Source of the DNA: Chloroflexota bacterium
Lineage (GTDB): Bacteria; Chloroflexota; Anaerolineae; Anaerolineales; Anaerolineaceae
Reading direction: 5' to 3'
Length of the DNA: 21,195 nt
Assembly: GCA_029777225.1 (NCBI GenBank)
Contig: JAKOSR010000172.1
Coordinates: 1-21,195, forward strand
The notes under the pieces were generated by a model that saw nothing but the letters and a program-made list of their open reading frames with translations, made no database searches and was not told the origin of the DNA. Shown here piece after piece: positions 7,136 to 14,415 of this stretch (position 1 is its first letter; every line of letters begins with the position of its first letter). Made by a program: the position numbers and the translations under genes.

Positions 7136-8005
7136 CTATTCGTAGTAGTGCATGAAAATCTCTTCCAGCGTGGGCTCCTCGATGCTGACATCATCCACGT
7201 TCAGAGTGGTGAGGTAACGCAGGATGAGGTTGATATCCCCGCGGAAAAAGAGCTGGGTGGTGCCGTTTTCGGTGACCACGTTGGTGACGCCGGGCAGGTC
7301 GAAGGCGGGCTGTCCATAACGGGTGTTGACGCGGATTTTCTTGGTGTTATTCTGCTGCAGGGTGCGGATATCGGAGACCTCGACCATGCGGCCCTCGCGG
7401 ATGATGCCCACCCGGTTGCACAGGCGCTGCACTTCGCTGAGGATGTGGGATGAGAAGAACACGGTGACACCCTTTTTGTTTTCATCGCGGATGAGGTCGA
7501 AGAACTTGCGCTGCATAAGCGGATCCAGGCCGGCGGTGGGTTCGTCCAACAAGACTAGCTTGGGGCTGTGCAGCAAGCCCTGGACGATGCCAACCTTCTT
7601 GCGGTTGCCGTAGGAGAGATCGCGAATGCGACGGTTCAATTCCAGCTCCATCAGGCTGGCAAGCTCGCGGGTGCGTTCCTCGCAGTCGCAGGGATAGAAA
7701 CTGGCAGAGTATTTGAGCAGGTCGATGACCTTCATGTCGTCGTAGTAAAACACTTCCGATGGGAGGTAGCCGATCTGTTCGCGGATGGTGGGGCCTTCCT
7801 TGGCGATATCCTTGCCAAAAACGCGCGCGTCCCCGCTGGTTGGGTGAATGAGGGATAGCAGCAGGCGAATGGTGGTGGACTTGCCAGCGCCATTGGGGCC
7901 GATGAAGCCGAAGATCTCGCCTTCCTCCACCCCGAAGCTGACGTCCACAATGCCCCGGGACTTGCCGTAATACTTGGTCAGTTTGTTAACTTCAATGACG
8001 TTCAT
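7136..8005 (-). CDS. ABC exporter ATP-binding protein (BcrA/CcmA-like)
   Basis: A 289-residue ATPase. Walker A GPNGAGKST is at 36-44, the ABC signature is LSYGNRKKV, Walker B is LVLLDEPTAGLD, and the switch His is in FFSSHILSE. The C-terminal extension ends in EPTLEEIFMHYY, typical of ATPases that pair with ABC-2 permeases (BcrA, NatA and similar). The Met at 8005 was preferred over the in-frame ATG at 8050 because GGAGA lies 7-8 nt before it and MNVIEVNKLTKYYG is the usual family start. It energises export by the two permeases encoded directly downstream. No regulator, sensor kinase or peptide precursor gene is next to it, so the cargo could be a drug, a peptide, a lipid or an ion. Confidence 0.92.
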   Translation of the reverse strand: MNVIEVNKLTKYYGKSRGIVDVSFGVEEGEIFGFIGPNGAGKSTTIRLLLSLIHPTSGDARVFGKDIAKEGPTIREQIGYLPSEVFYYDDMKVIDLLKYSASFYPCDCEERTRELASLMELELNRRIRDLSYGNRKKVGIVQGLLHSPKLVLLDEPTAGLDPLMQRKFFDLIRDENKKGVTVFFSSHILSEVQRLCNRVGIIREGRMVEVSDIRTLQQNNTKKIRVNTRYGQPAFDLPGVTNVVTENGTTQLFFRGDINLILRYLTTLNVDDVSIEEPTLEEIFMHYYE

Positions 8006-8197
8006 AAAATTCTCCAAAAGAACAATTGTCGGCATCCGGCCGAGCGGCATGGCCGCGCCGCGGTTTTCGATTGCCGATTGCGCGTTACGAACACTTTATT
8101 TTAATCCTGATTGACCAAACCGCGGGGGGAATCGGACGAGCGATCGAGTAGGCACCCGTCGAGAAGCCGTGGAATACGGCTTGTTTGGTACTGTTTG

Positions 8198-8211
8198 CGC
8201 TTTTAAAAGCG
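8198..8211 (-). other. Palindrome just after the stop codon of the 190-residue gene
   Basis: CGCTTTTAAAAGCG is a perfect 14-bp palindrome 2 bp beyond the TAG of the gene at 8214-8786. About 15 bp further on in the same direction is a 7-bp hairpin, AAGCCGT/ACGGCTT (8164-8182). Either could mark the end of the transcript, but neither has a U-tract, so this is only a weak terminator candidate. Confidence 0.3.
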
Positions 8212-8213
8212 GA

Positions 8214-8786
8214 CTATTTCACTTTGAGCTGCAGGCTCTGCATGGCCTGTTCATAGATTTCGCGTGCCCTATCGGCCTGAGCCGCATCAGAGACGCAATA
8301 GAAAATCCATGAACGGTGGGCTTCCTTGAGCGTATATAGCCACATAACCTGTTTGACTTCACCTGGTGCTTTAAATGCCCCCCGGCTTTCCCGGAGTTGG
8401 ATCACAGCGCGGGCGGCCTGGTAATTTGCCAGCGCAATCAAACCCTTCTCAGCCACCGTGTAAACTTTCCCTTTGGGCAGCTCTTTTTCAACCAGCTTTT
8501 CGAGGCTCGCCCCCCACTCCAGCAGCGGTAATGGCACAACCTTAACCCCCATGTTCAGCACATGGATTACCTGCCCCTCTTTTTTCAGTTCACCCGCGAC
8601 GAACATGAATAATCGGCCTTTGAACAGGCTTTTATACGCTTTTTGCAAATCTTCCGGGCAGCGGGAAATTTCTTCCGTTATCCTCCGTTTGTCCTTGCGC
8701 GGGTTGCCCCCGATAAAGGATTTGGGCAACATAATCTCCAAGGTATCTGATGATATTTTCTTCCATTTTTCCTGCGCGTCTGTCAT
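8214..8786 (-). CDS. Hypothetical protein, possibly PsbP/MOG1-like fold
   Basis: I do not recognise this 190-residue protein with confidence. It has no signal peptide, no membrane helix and no conserved catalytic motif. The opening (DTLEIMLPKSFIGG near 14-27) and the later segment APGEVKQVMWLYTLKEAHRS followed by WIFYCVSDAAQADRAREIYEQAMQSL resemble small alpha/beta-sandwich proteins of the PsbP/DcrB type, which often bind partner proteins or lipids; this is a guess from pattern. The ATG overlaps the stop of the upstream gene (ATGA), so the two are translationally coupled and probably act together. Confidence 0.65.
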   Translation of the reverse strand: MTDAQEKWKKISSDTLEIMLPKSFIGGNPRKDKRRITEEISRCPEDLQKAYKSLFKGRLFMFVAGELKKEGQVIHVLNMGVKVVPLPLLEWGASLEKLVEKELPKGKVYTVAEKGLIALANYQAARAVIQLRESRGAFKAPGEVKQVMWLYTLKEAHRSWIFYCVSDAAQADRAREIYEQAMQSLQLKVK

Positions 8787-9880
8787 TTTTTCCTCTGTTT
8801 CCTGGAATATTCCTGGATGGCCTGTTCTTCATCCACGGCAAAGTAAGCTGCCGGGTCGACCGTATGAAAGACACCATTAGGGCAGCCGCCTGTGGTGGCC
8901 AGGCGCACAACCTGCCGACATTGGGGGCAATAGGCCAGTGAGATGATGTTGGGATTCTTTACGAGTTTTCGCCGTTGTGCTTCGGACACGCCATCCCTGA
9001 GTGCGCCTTCAAAACCTTTGCGAAAACCGGAGGCCATGGTACGGGCGAGGCTTTCGGCGATGTCCTGTGAGAATTGGTCCAGGGAGGTGAAACTTCCCAG
9101 GTTGAGGGTGTCATTCAGCTTCGAAATGGGACGGGCGGATTGCGACTCGACCGCCCGCAGATACTCAAAAAGATAGTAGGCGAAGAGTAATTCGCGGGCT
9201 GAGGCTGGGTGAGCCTGGGTGTTGGCCTGGTAATACAGCTGGCATGCGACTTTTTTTACATCGGAGAGACTTAAGTTGGCGGGGCGCGTCCCGGGTGGGG
9301 TTTGAGGTTGCAGGGGCACGCCACGCAAACCGTTCACCAAGGTTGTGATTGAGCTGTCAATTTCGTAGTGTTTTGAAATTGGCGGCAGGAACAACCAGTC
9401 AATTTCATCGGTGAGTTTGTTTGGCCCACTGGCTGCCTGCCCTGTTTTGGGGCGATGGTAGAACAGAGCGCCCTGGCTGAGGTCCACCAGAATCGGCACA
9501 TAGCTGCCTGAAAAAGAGGAGAGGGCAGGCCTGAAGGTGCCGGCAAACCTGGCCAACTCTTCGTTGGGTGAGGCGAGCGGAACAAGGATGAAGGCAAGAT
9601 AACTCTTCGCGGAGCCAATTGACCTGTGTTTCTTAGAGAAATACTTTTGAAGCTCTGAAAATACCCCATCGCAGCGTGAAGAAAAGCCGGCCGGGTTTGA
9701 AACCCCCTCCTGCCCGGCAAAAACCACCAGGCGGGCACCAGGCAAACGGTCGGGGTTGCGGGTTTCATCCCTGCTCCAGACCTGCCCCAGTTGTTTCCAG
9801 CTATCAGCTCTAAAACCCTCGAACTTTAGCCATTCCTGGCAGCGGGTCAGGCACGTGAAACGGTCGGCGGAATCAACCAT
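8783..9880 (-). CDS. Hypothetical protein with C-terminal zinc-ribbon-like Cys cluster
   Basis: A 365-residue protein that I cannot assign to a family. Residues 1-200 look like a mixed alpha/beta domain with hydrophobic strands (ARLVVFAG at 49-56, YLAFILVPLA at 94-103). Residues 205-245 are helical, and 262-300 form an amphipathic region. Near the end is a CPQC knuckle (C318, C321), followed by C333 and H339, which could bind one zinc ion. The tail is basic (SRKQRKK). There is no signal peptide or membrane helix. The start has GAGGT upstream and a -10-like box 35 bp away. It is coupled to the 190-residue gene. The pair sits between an importer and an exporter cluster with no evident functional link. 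Confidence 0.65.
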   Translation of the reverse strand: MVDSADRFTCLTRCQEWLKFEGFRADSWKQLGQVWSRDETRNPDRLPGARLVVFAGQEGVSNPAGFSSRCDGVFSELQKYFSKKHRSIGSAKSYLAFILVPLASPNEELARFAGTFRPALSSFSGSYVPILVDLSQGALFYHRPKTGQAASGPNKLTDEIDWLFLPPISKHYEIDSSITTLVNGLRGVPLQPQTPPGTRPANLSLSDVKKVACQLYYQANTQAHPASARELLFAYYLFEYLRAVESQSARPISKLNDTLNLGSFTSLDQFSQDIAESLARTMASGFRKGFEGALRDGVSEAQRRKLVKNPNIISLAYCPQCRQVVRLATTGGCPNGVFHTVDPAAYFAVDEEQAIQEYSRKQRKK

Positions 9881-9914
9881 TTTTACCTCGTGTTGGGGGC
9901 GGGTGGATATTTAG

Positions 9915-9920
9915 AGTATA
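9915..9920 (-). promoter_or_regulatory. Candidate -10 box of the two-gene hypothetical unit
   Basis: On the minus strand this reads TATACT, five of six matches to consensus, inside an AT-rich patch. Initiation would fall about 28 nt before the ATG at 9880. The -35 region is poor (CTGCAA at 18 bp), so the call is tentative. Confidence 0.35.
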
Positions 9921-10032
9921 GCATTTTAACGAGAGGAATTGCAGGCGAATCGGGTGGAATAGCCGGTGCCGATAGGTAGAGCAAGGTGAATAGTCCCGCG
10001 TGCCACTCTACCCAACGATGGCGGGGTGTGGG

Positions 10033-10067
10033 AAACAAAAATCCCCGGGGAGGGAGACACCCGGGGA
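10033..10067 (-). terminator. Rho-independent terminator of the liv cluster
   Basis: On the minus strand an 8-bp perfect stem, TCCCCGGG/CCCGGGGA (10042-10049 with 10060-10067, 10-nt loop), is followed directly by TTTTTGTTT. It starts 25 bp after the livM stop codon and closes the cluster that begins beyond the right edge of the window. Confidence 0.88.
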
Positions 10068-10092
10068 CGATGTAATGCGTAAATTCGAGAGA

Positions 10093-11211
10093 CTACCCAG
10101 CGGCCTTTTTGGCCTTGAACAGGTCCAGGAAGCGCTGCCAGCCCTGCTTCACTTTCCAGCCTTGCAGGCGCCAGGTTCCAACGACGCCATAAGGCAGGAA
10201 CATGACAATCAGCATGAAGAGGATGCCAAAGACCAGCGGCCAGCGCGCGCCAAACCAGGTGTAGAAGAACTGCTGGATGACCTGGCTGATAGCCGCGCCA
10301 AAGACCGGGCCAATGAGGGTGCCCATACCGCCCATGATGGTCATGATAAGGGCGTTCACGGTGGTGACCGCGGACATCATGGTCGGGCTGGCGCTCATGT
10401 TCCAGATGGAATAGAGCGCGCCTGAGAACCCTGCGAAGATGGAAGCGGTGACGAAAGCAATGGCGCGGTAGGTGACCGGGTTGTAGCCAATCATGCGCAT
10501 GCGGTCTTCGTTTTCGCGGTTGGCGACAATCACGCGGCCGGTTGGCGAATTGACCATGCGGCGCATGACCAGGTAGCAAATCATCAGGAAGAGCAGCGAG
10601 ACCACGTAGATGGTGAAACGGTTTTGAGTCGGGTTCAGCCAGACTGGCAGCGGGATGCCGTGCAGGCCTTCATCCGCGCCGGTCCACTGGTGGAAGTCGG
10701 TCGCCTTGATGAGGATGTAGAAGGCGGAACTGATGGCCAGGGTGAGCATGGCAAAGTAGGTGCCCTTGAGGCGTATGGAGGTGGCGGCAAAAATCAGGCC
10801 AATGATGATGGAGACCGCCAGGACGGCCAACAGGATGAGCAGGAGAACGATGCCTTCCGAGATATTGACGCTGCCAAGCATCACCCGGTAGCTTTCCAGG
10901 AACCTGGGAGCCCACCACTTGGTGAGCAGGGCAAAGGTGTATGCGCCACCGCCGAAAGAGGCCGCGTGGCCAAAGCTGAGGATGCCGCCATAGCCAATCA
11001 GGAGGTCGTAACTCATGGCGAAAACTGCCATGATGAAAAAGGTTATCAGTTGACCCTGCCAGAACTTGGTGACGCCTTCGTTCAGGCCACTGCCGGTTAA
11101 GGCGCGGATGCCAAATGGCAGGATGAACATCAACAGGATGAAAATCAGGAAGCCACGTTCGCGTTTGACGGCCGCGCCGAATCCGGGTTTGGTCAAATAT
11201 TTATCCAACAT
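10093..11211 (-). CDS. livM: Branched-chain-type ABC importer permease, LivM family
   Basis: A 372-residue inner-membrane permease of the hydrophobic amino-acid uptake (HAAT) family. Family landmarks include YDLLIGYGGILSFGHAASFGGGAY near 69-92, with the LSFGHA motif, and GTYFAMLTLAISSAFY near 150-165. The coupling-loop region VIVANRENEDRMRMIGYNP and IMTIMGGMGTLIGPVFGA near the end are also present. Length is within the usual LivM range. It follows livH with a 3-bp gap and would pair with it to form the translocation channel driven by LivG and LivF. The gene ends 25 bp before a strong terminator. 'Branched-chain' is the family name only: such importers also carry aromatic acids, urea and short-chain amides or acids. 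Confidence 0.92.
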   Translation of the reverse strand: MLDKYLTKPGFGAAVKRERGFLIFILLMFILPFGIRALTGSGLNEGVTKFWQGQLITFFIMAVFAMSYDLLIGYGGILSFGHAASFGGGAYTFALLTKWWAPRFLESYRVMLGSVNISEGIVLLLILLAVLAVSIIIGLIFAATSIRLKGTYFAMLTLAISSAFYILIKATDFHQWTGADEGLHGIPLPVWLNPTQNRFTIYVVSLLFLMICYLVMRRMVNSPTGRVIVANRENEDRMRMIGYNPVTYRAIAFVTASIFAGFSGALYSIWNMSASPTMMSAVTTVNALIMTIMGGMGTLIGPVFGAAISQVIQQFFYTWFGARWPLVFGILFMLIVMFLPYGVVGTWRLQGWKVKQGWQRFLDLFKAKKAAG

Positions 11212-11214
11212 GGG

Positions 11215-12708
11215 CTACTCCTTCTTTCCAAACAAGCCTTGAGGCCGGGCCAAAAGGACAATAATCATGATGATGACCGTGGAGGCCTCAGCGATGGCTG
11301 TGGACAGCGAGTACTTGAGGGCGAAGTAATCCCCAAACGCGCGGGCCATGCCTAAAATCATCGCGCCAACAAAGGCGCCAACGTAGCTGCCCATGCCGCC
11401 GATGACGACCGTAATCAGGCCCTGGGTCTGGTACTGGTCGCCCATGAGGGGCTGGATGGGCAGGAAAGGACCGGCGCCAATGCCGCCCAGGGCCGCCATG
11501 GCCACCCCGAGGGCAAAGACGAGCGTGAAAATGGACTTCACATTGATGCCGAGGGCTTCCACCATCTGGGGGTCCTGCACACCAGCGCGGATAATCATGC
11601 CTAAACGGGACCTGGTCATGAGGATGGTGATGAAGATGAACATCACGATGCCGAGCGCGATGACAAACAAGCGGTAGGTTGGGAAGGTGACCCCAAAGAT
11701 GTTCAGCGTGGAGCTGCCCTTCTGGAACCATTCCAGCAAATTGGCAGCCTTGCCGGGTTGAGCGGCAAATGGCGGGCGGACCATCTGGTAGGCCAGCGGG
11801 TCCCACAGCAGCTGGACCAGCTCACGGATGACGTAGCTGAGGCCGAGGGTCATGATGATGATGAAGGTCGGGCGCACATAAAGCGGGCGGATGAGGGTAA
11901 TTTCGACCACCTGGCCAAACACGAAGCCAAAGATGATGGAGACCAGGACGGCGATGGCAAAACGCAGGTTGCCGTCCATCAGCAGCACGGCCTTGGGGGC
12001 GGACTCGCGCACGACCAGGGCGAGGATGGTGAGACTGAAGAATATCACCGGCACCGGGAGGGTCTTGCTAAGCCTCTCGCGGACTGCGAATTCCTGCTTG
12101 TTACCGGGCTTGGCAGAGGCGATGGCCACCAGCAGGCCGCTGAGGAATATAAGGACGGGCCTTATCCAGTACGTGGCGAAGGGTTCCTGTGGGGTGATTT
12201 CCGCGAAAGGGTTCCCCGCGGTGGCGATGCTGGCAGCCACCATGGCCGTTTTGGCGTAAGCCAGGATGTCAAAACCGATGAAGCTGAACACAGCCAGCAG
12301 CAACGCCAGTACAAGGGTAATTTTTGGGATGGCGTTGACCCATTTTTCAGGCAGCTTCATGCGCACCAGGGTTGGCTTAATCAGCGGCAGCAGCATGACG
12401 CCGGTGGCGAATGCCAGCAGATGGGGCAGGAGGGCGAAGATGAAGGTCGGGTTGGTGTAGAGTTGCCAGCCCATGTAGGCGCCGAGCATGAACATGGAGC
12501 CATGGGCGAAATTCAGCACATCCATCAGGCCAAAGATGAGCGTGAGCCCGGCCGCCACCAGGAAGAAAAGCGAGCCGAGGGTCAGGCCGGAGAGGGCGGT
12601 GCGGATGAAGGGTTCCTTACCCGCGACCTTGTAGAGCAAAAGCGTGATGACCAAAACCACCAGCACCACGATGGAGAGGGTGATAATTTTCTTAGTTTTC
12701 GGCTTCAT
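11215..12708 (-). CDS. livH: Branched-chain-type ABC importer permease, LivH family, with large insertion
   Basis: A 497-residue permease, about 200 residues longer than a usual LivH of near 300. The conserved start is at 41-80 (GLTLGSLFFLVAAGLTLIFG, then MDVLNFAHGSMFMLGAYMG), and the family pattern resumes near 250-285 (FGFVFGQVVEITLIRPLYVRP). Between them, about residues 85-250, is an inserted block with four further hydrophobic stretches near 88-112, 128-150, 183-200 and 217-234. A smaller insertion lies near 305-345. The later part is normal (GVQDPQMVEALGINVKSIF; VIGGMGSYVGAFVGA). The reading frame is clean throughout, so this is not a frameshift artefact. The start overlaps livF by 17 bp. 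Confidence 0.9.
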   Translation of the reverse strand: MKPKTKKIITLSIVVLVVLVITLLLYKVAGKEPFIRTALSGLTLGSLFFLVAAGLTLIFGLMDVLNFAHGSMFMLGAYMGWQLYTNPTFIFALLPHLLAFATGVMLLPLIKPTLVRMKLPEKWVNAIPKITLVLALLLAVFSFIGFDILAYAKTAMVAASIATAGNPFAEITPQEPFATYWIRPVLIFLSGLLVAIASAKPGNKQEFAVRERLSKTLPVPVIFFSLTILALVVRESAPKAVLLMDGNLRFAIAVLVSIIFGFVFGQVVEITLIRPLYVRPTFIIIMTLGLSYVIRELVQLLWDPLAYQMVRPPFAAQPGKAANLLEWFQKGSSTLNIFGVTFPTYRLFVIALGIVMFIFITILMTRSRLGMIIRAGVQDPQMVEALGINVKSIFTLVFALGVAMAALGGIGAGPFLPIQPLMGDQYQTQGLITVVIGGMGSYVGAFVGAMILGMARAFGDYFALKYSLSTAIAEASTVIIMIIVLLARPQGLFGKKE

Positions 12709-13459
12709 GGCTCAGCTCCATTTCTTTGCGGGTCTTGATGCTGGCCCCGAGGTAGTGGTGGACCAATTCCGTATCGTTAACGAGGTCCGACATGAGCCCT
12801 GAATGAGGACTTTTGCCGTCGTCGATGATGGTGAAGCGCTGGGCGAGCTGGCTGGCCATGATGAAGTTCTGCTCCACGAGCAGGATTGTGGTGGTCGTGC
12901 TCAGGATGCGAATGGCTTCCATCATTTGTTGAATCAGGATGGGGGCCAGGCCTTCGCTGGGCTCATCAATCAGGAGCAGCTTGTTATCGGGGACCAGGGC
13001 GCGGGCCACGGCCAACATCTGCTGCTGACCACCGGAAAGATGGTTGCCAGGCAGCTTGTAGAGCCGTTTGAGGTCCGGGAAGAGGTTGAAGATGAACTCC
13101 TCGTGCTTGTCGAAGTCACCCTTTTTCCGCTCGGCCAGTTTCAGGTTTTCCATGACCGACAGCGCGCGGAAAATGGCGCGGTGTTCGGGGACATAGCCGA
13201 TTCCGAGGTTGGCGATGTTGTAGGCGTGCTTGCCCTGGATTTCCATGCCGTCGAAAATGACCCTGCCCTGCTGGGGCGGGGTGAGACCGAGGATGGATTT
13301 GAGGGTGGTGGTCTTGCCGGCGCCGTTGCGGCCAAGCATGACCGTGATGGAATCCTTCGGGACCCTCAACGAAACACCTTCCAGGATGTGGAACTGGCCG
13401 ATGAAGGTGTGAATTTCCTCCAGGACCAACAAATCGTTTTGCGGGGTTTGCGTGCTCAT
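12692..13459 (-). CDS. livF: Branched-chain-type ABC importer ATPase, LivF family
   Basis: A 255-residue ATPase. Walker A GRNGAGKT is at 43-50, the signature LSGGQ at 141-145 and Walker B LLLIDEP at 161-167, followed by SEGLAP, which is diagnostic for LivF. The switch His is replaced by Gln-Asn in VEQNF, as is normal for LivF. It works as a heterodimer with LivG on the cytoplasmic face of the LivH-LivM pore. The ATG overlaps the livG stop by 4 bp and its own end overlaps livH by 17 bp, so translation of the three genes is tightly coupled. Confidence 0.93.
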   Translation of the reverse strand: MSTQTPQNDLLVLEEIHTFIGQFHILEGVSLRVPKDSITVMLGRNGAGKTTTLKSILGLTPPQQGRVIFDGMEIQGKHAYNIANLGIGYVPEHRAIFRALSVMENLKLAERKKGDFDKHEEFIFNLFPDLKRLYKLPGNHLSGGQQQMLAVARALVPDNKLLLIDEPSEGLAPILIQQMMEAIRILSTTTTILLVEQNFIMASQLAQRFTIIDDGKSPHSGLMSDLVNDTELVHHYLGASIKTRKEMELSHEAEN

Positions 13460-14226
13460 GCCAGCTCTCCATACAAGTCGCCCAGGTAGGCCGTTTGTAC
13501 CTGGCGGTTGTTGGCAATCTCGTGTGGACTGCCCTCGGCCAGGATGCGCCCCTGGTTCATCACCGTAATCGTGTCGGAAATGGACATGACCATATCCATG
13601 CGGTGCTCCACAAGGATGGCGGTGCGTTCCTTTTGTTGGACGACCTTATTAATGATGTTAATCAGCTCGGGAACCTGTTCCGAGGACATGCCGGCGGTGG
13701 GCTCGTCAAAAAGCAGGAGCTCAGGGTCGCAGGCAATCATGATACCCAGCTCCAGCTTGCGCTTTTCACCATGGGGCAGGTTGCGGGCGATAACTAATTC
13801 GCGCCCGGTGAGGCCGACAGTATCGATGACCCCCTCCGCGCGGTCGATATAGCCGCGGAAGCTATCCGCGAGCTTGAACATGCGGAAGTTATCCTTGCCG
13901 GTGGCCTGCGCCGCCAGACGGATATTTTCCAACACGGTCAGATTGGGGAAGATGTTGGTGATTTGGTAGGAGCGACCAATGCCAAGCGCCGCTCTTTTTT
14001 GGGGGGAAATGTGGGTGATGTCCTGGCTCTTGTAGAGTACCTGGCCGGTGGTGGGCGGCATCACGCCGCTTAACAGGTTGAAGAGCGTGGTCTTACCGGC
14101 GCCGTTCGGGCCGATGATGGCGTGCATGGACTGCCTGCGGATTTGAATGCTGACATTATCCACCGCCACCAATCCGCCGAAAACCTTGGAAAGGCCTACA
14201 GCTTCCAAAATGATGTCACTGGTCAT
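13456..14226 (-). CDS. livG: Branched-chain-type ABC importer ATPase, LivG family
   Basis: A 256-residue ATPase. Walker A GPNGAGKT is at 39-46, Walker B LLLFDEP at 170-176 and TAGMS follows, with the switch His in VEHRMD. The signature position reads LPHGEKRKLE (150-159) rather than the common LSYGQQR form; the central Gly is kept, so it is probably active. SD AAAGGAA precedes the ATG. This is the first gene after a 189-bp gap that holds a hairpin and a promoter-like sequence, so livGFHM can probably be transcribed separately from the binding-protein gene. Confidence 0.93.
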   Translation of the reverse strand: MTSDIILEAVGLSKVFGGLVAVDNVSIQIRRQSMHAIIGPNGAGKTTLFNLLSGVMPPTTGQVLYKSQDITHISPQKRAALGIGRSYQITNIFPNLTVLENIRLAAQATGKDNFRMFKLADSFRGYIDRAEGVIDTVGLTGRELVIARNLPHGEKRKLELGIMIACDPELLLFDEPTAGMSSEQVPELINIINKVVQQKERTAILVEHRMDMVMSISDTITVMNQGRILAEGSPHEIANNRQVQTAYLGDLYGELA

Positions 14227-14241
14227 AAATGTTCCTTTTCA

Positions 14242-14310
14242 TGTTTCTTGAAGACTGGTAAAAATTGAACCGCAATAATAAATGAAATAAGGCCCTAATT
14301 TCAAGAAACA
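14242..14310. promoter_or_regulatory. 11-bp inverted repeat bracketing the livG promoter
   Basis: TGTTTCTTGAA at 14242-14252 and its exact complement TTCAAGAAACA at 14300-14310 are 47 bp apart. The right arm overlaps the -35 hexamer of the candidate promoter, and the left arm falls about 16 nt downstream of the expected start. This layout fits a DNA-binding regulator contacting two half-sites or a looped pair of operators. Because one arm would lie outside the transcript, an RNA hairpin is a less likely explanation. Confidence 0.5.
14275..14304 (-). promoter_or_regulatory. Candidate promoter of livGFHM
   Basis: On the minus strand TTGAAA (14299-14304) is followed after 18 bp by TATTAT (14275-14280). 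Each hexamer has five of six matches to the sigma-70 consensus. Initiation would be about 42 nt before the livG ATG. The region is clearly AT-rich compared with the flanking genes. Confidence 0.55.
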
Positions 14311-14368
14311 ACCTGTTTGCCACAGCGAATTGGAGGGTCTGCGCCGGGGACAAGATATCGATTGGGAG

Positions 14369-14396
14369 CTGGGGAGGAACCGGAGTTCCTCCCCAG
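14369..14396 (-). terminator. Perfect 12-bp hairpin after the binding-protein gene
   Basis: CTGGGGAGGAAC and GTTCCTCCCCAG form a perfect 12-bp stem with a 4-nt loop. On the minus strand it starts 19 bp after the stop codon of the binding-protein gene. No U-tract follows, so it may work less as a terminator than as a barrier to 3' exonucleases, keeping binding-protein mRNA more abundant than the permease mRNA. This arrangement is known from other ABC importer operons. Confidence 0.65.
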
Positions 14397-14415
14397 GTTT
14401 AACAGTACCCGATTT

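Noticed and set aside
5515..8005. Bacteriocin immunity or self-resistance cluster
   Set aside because: The ATPase-plus-two-permeases layout would allow it, but there is no precursor peptide, modification enzyme or two-component system next to it.
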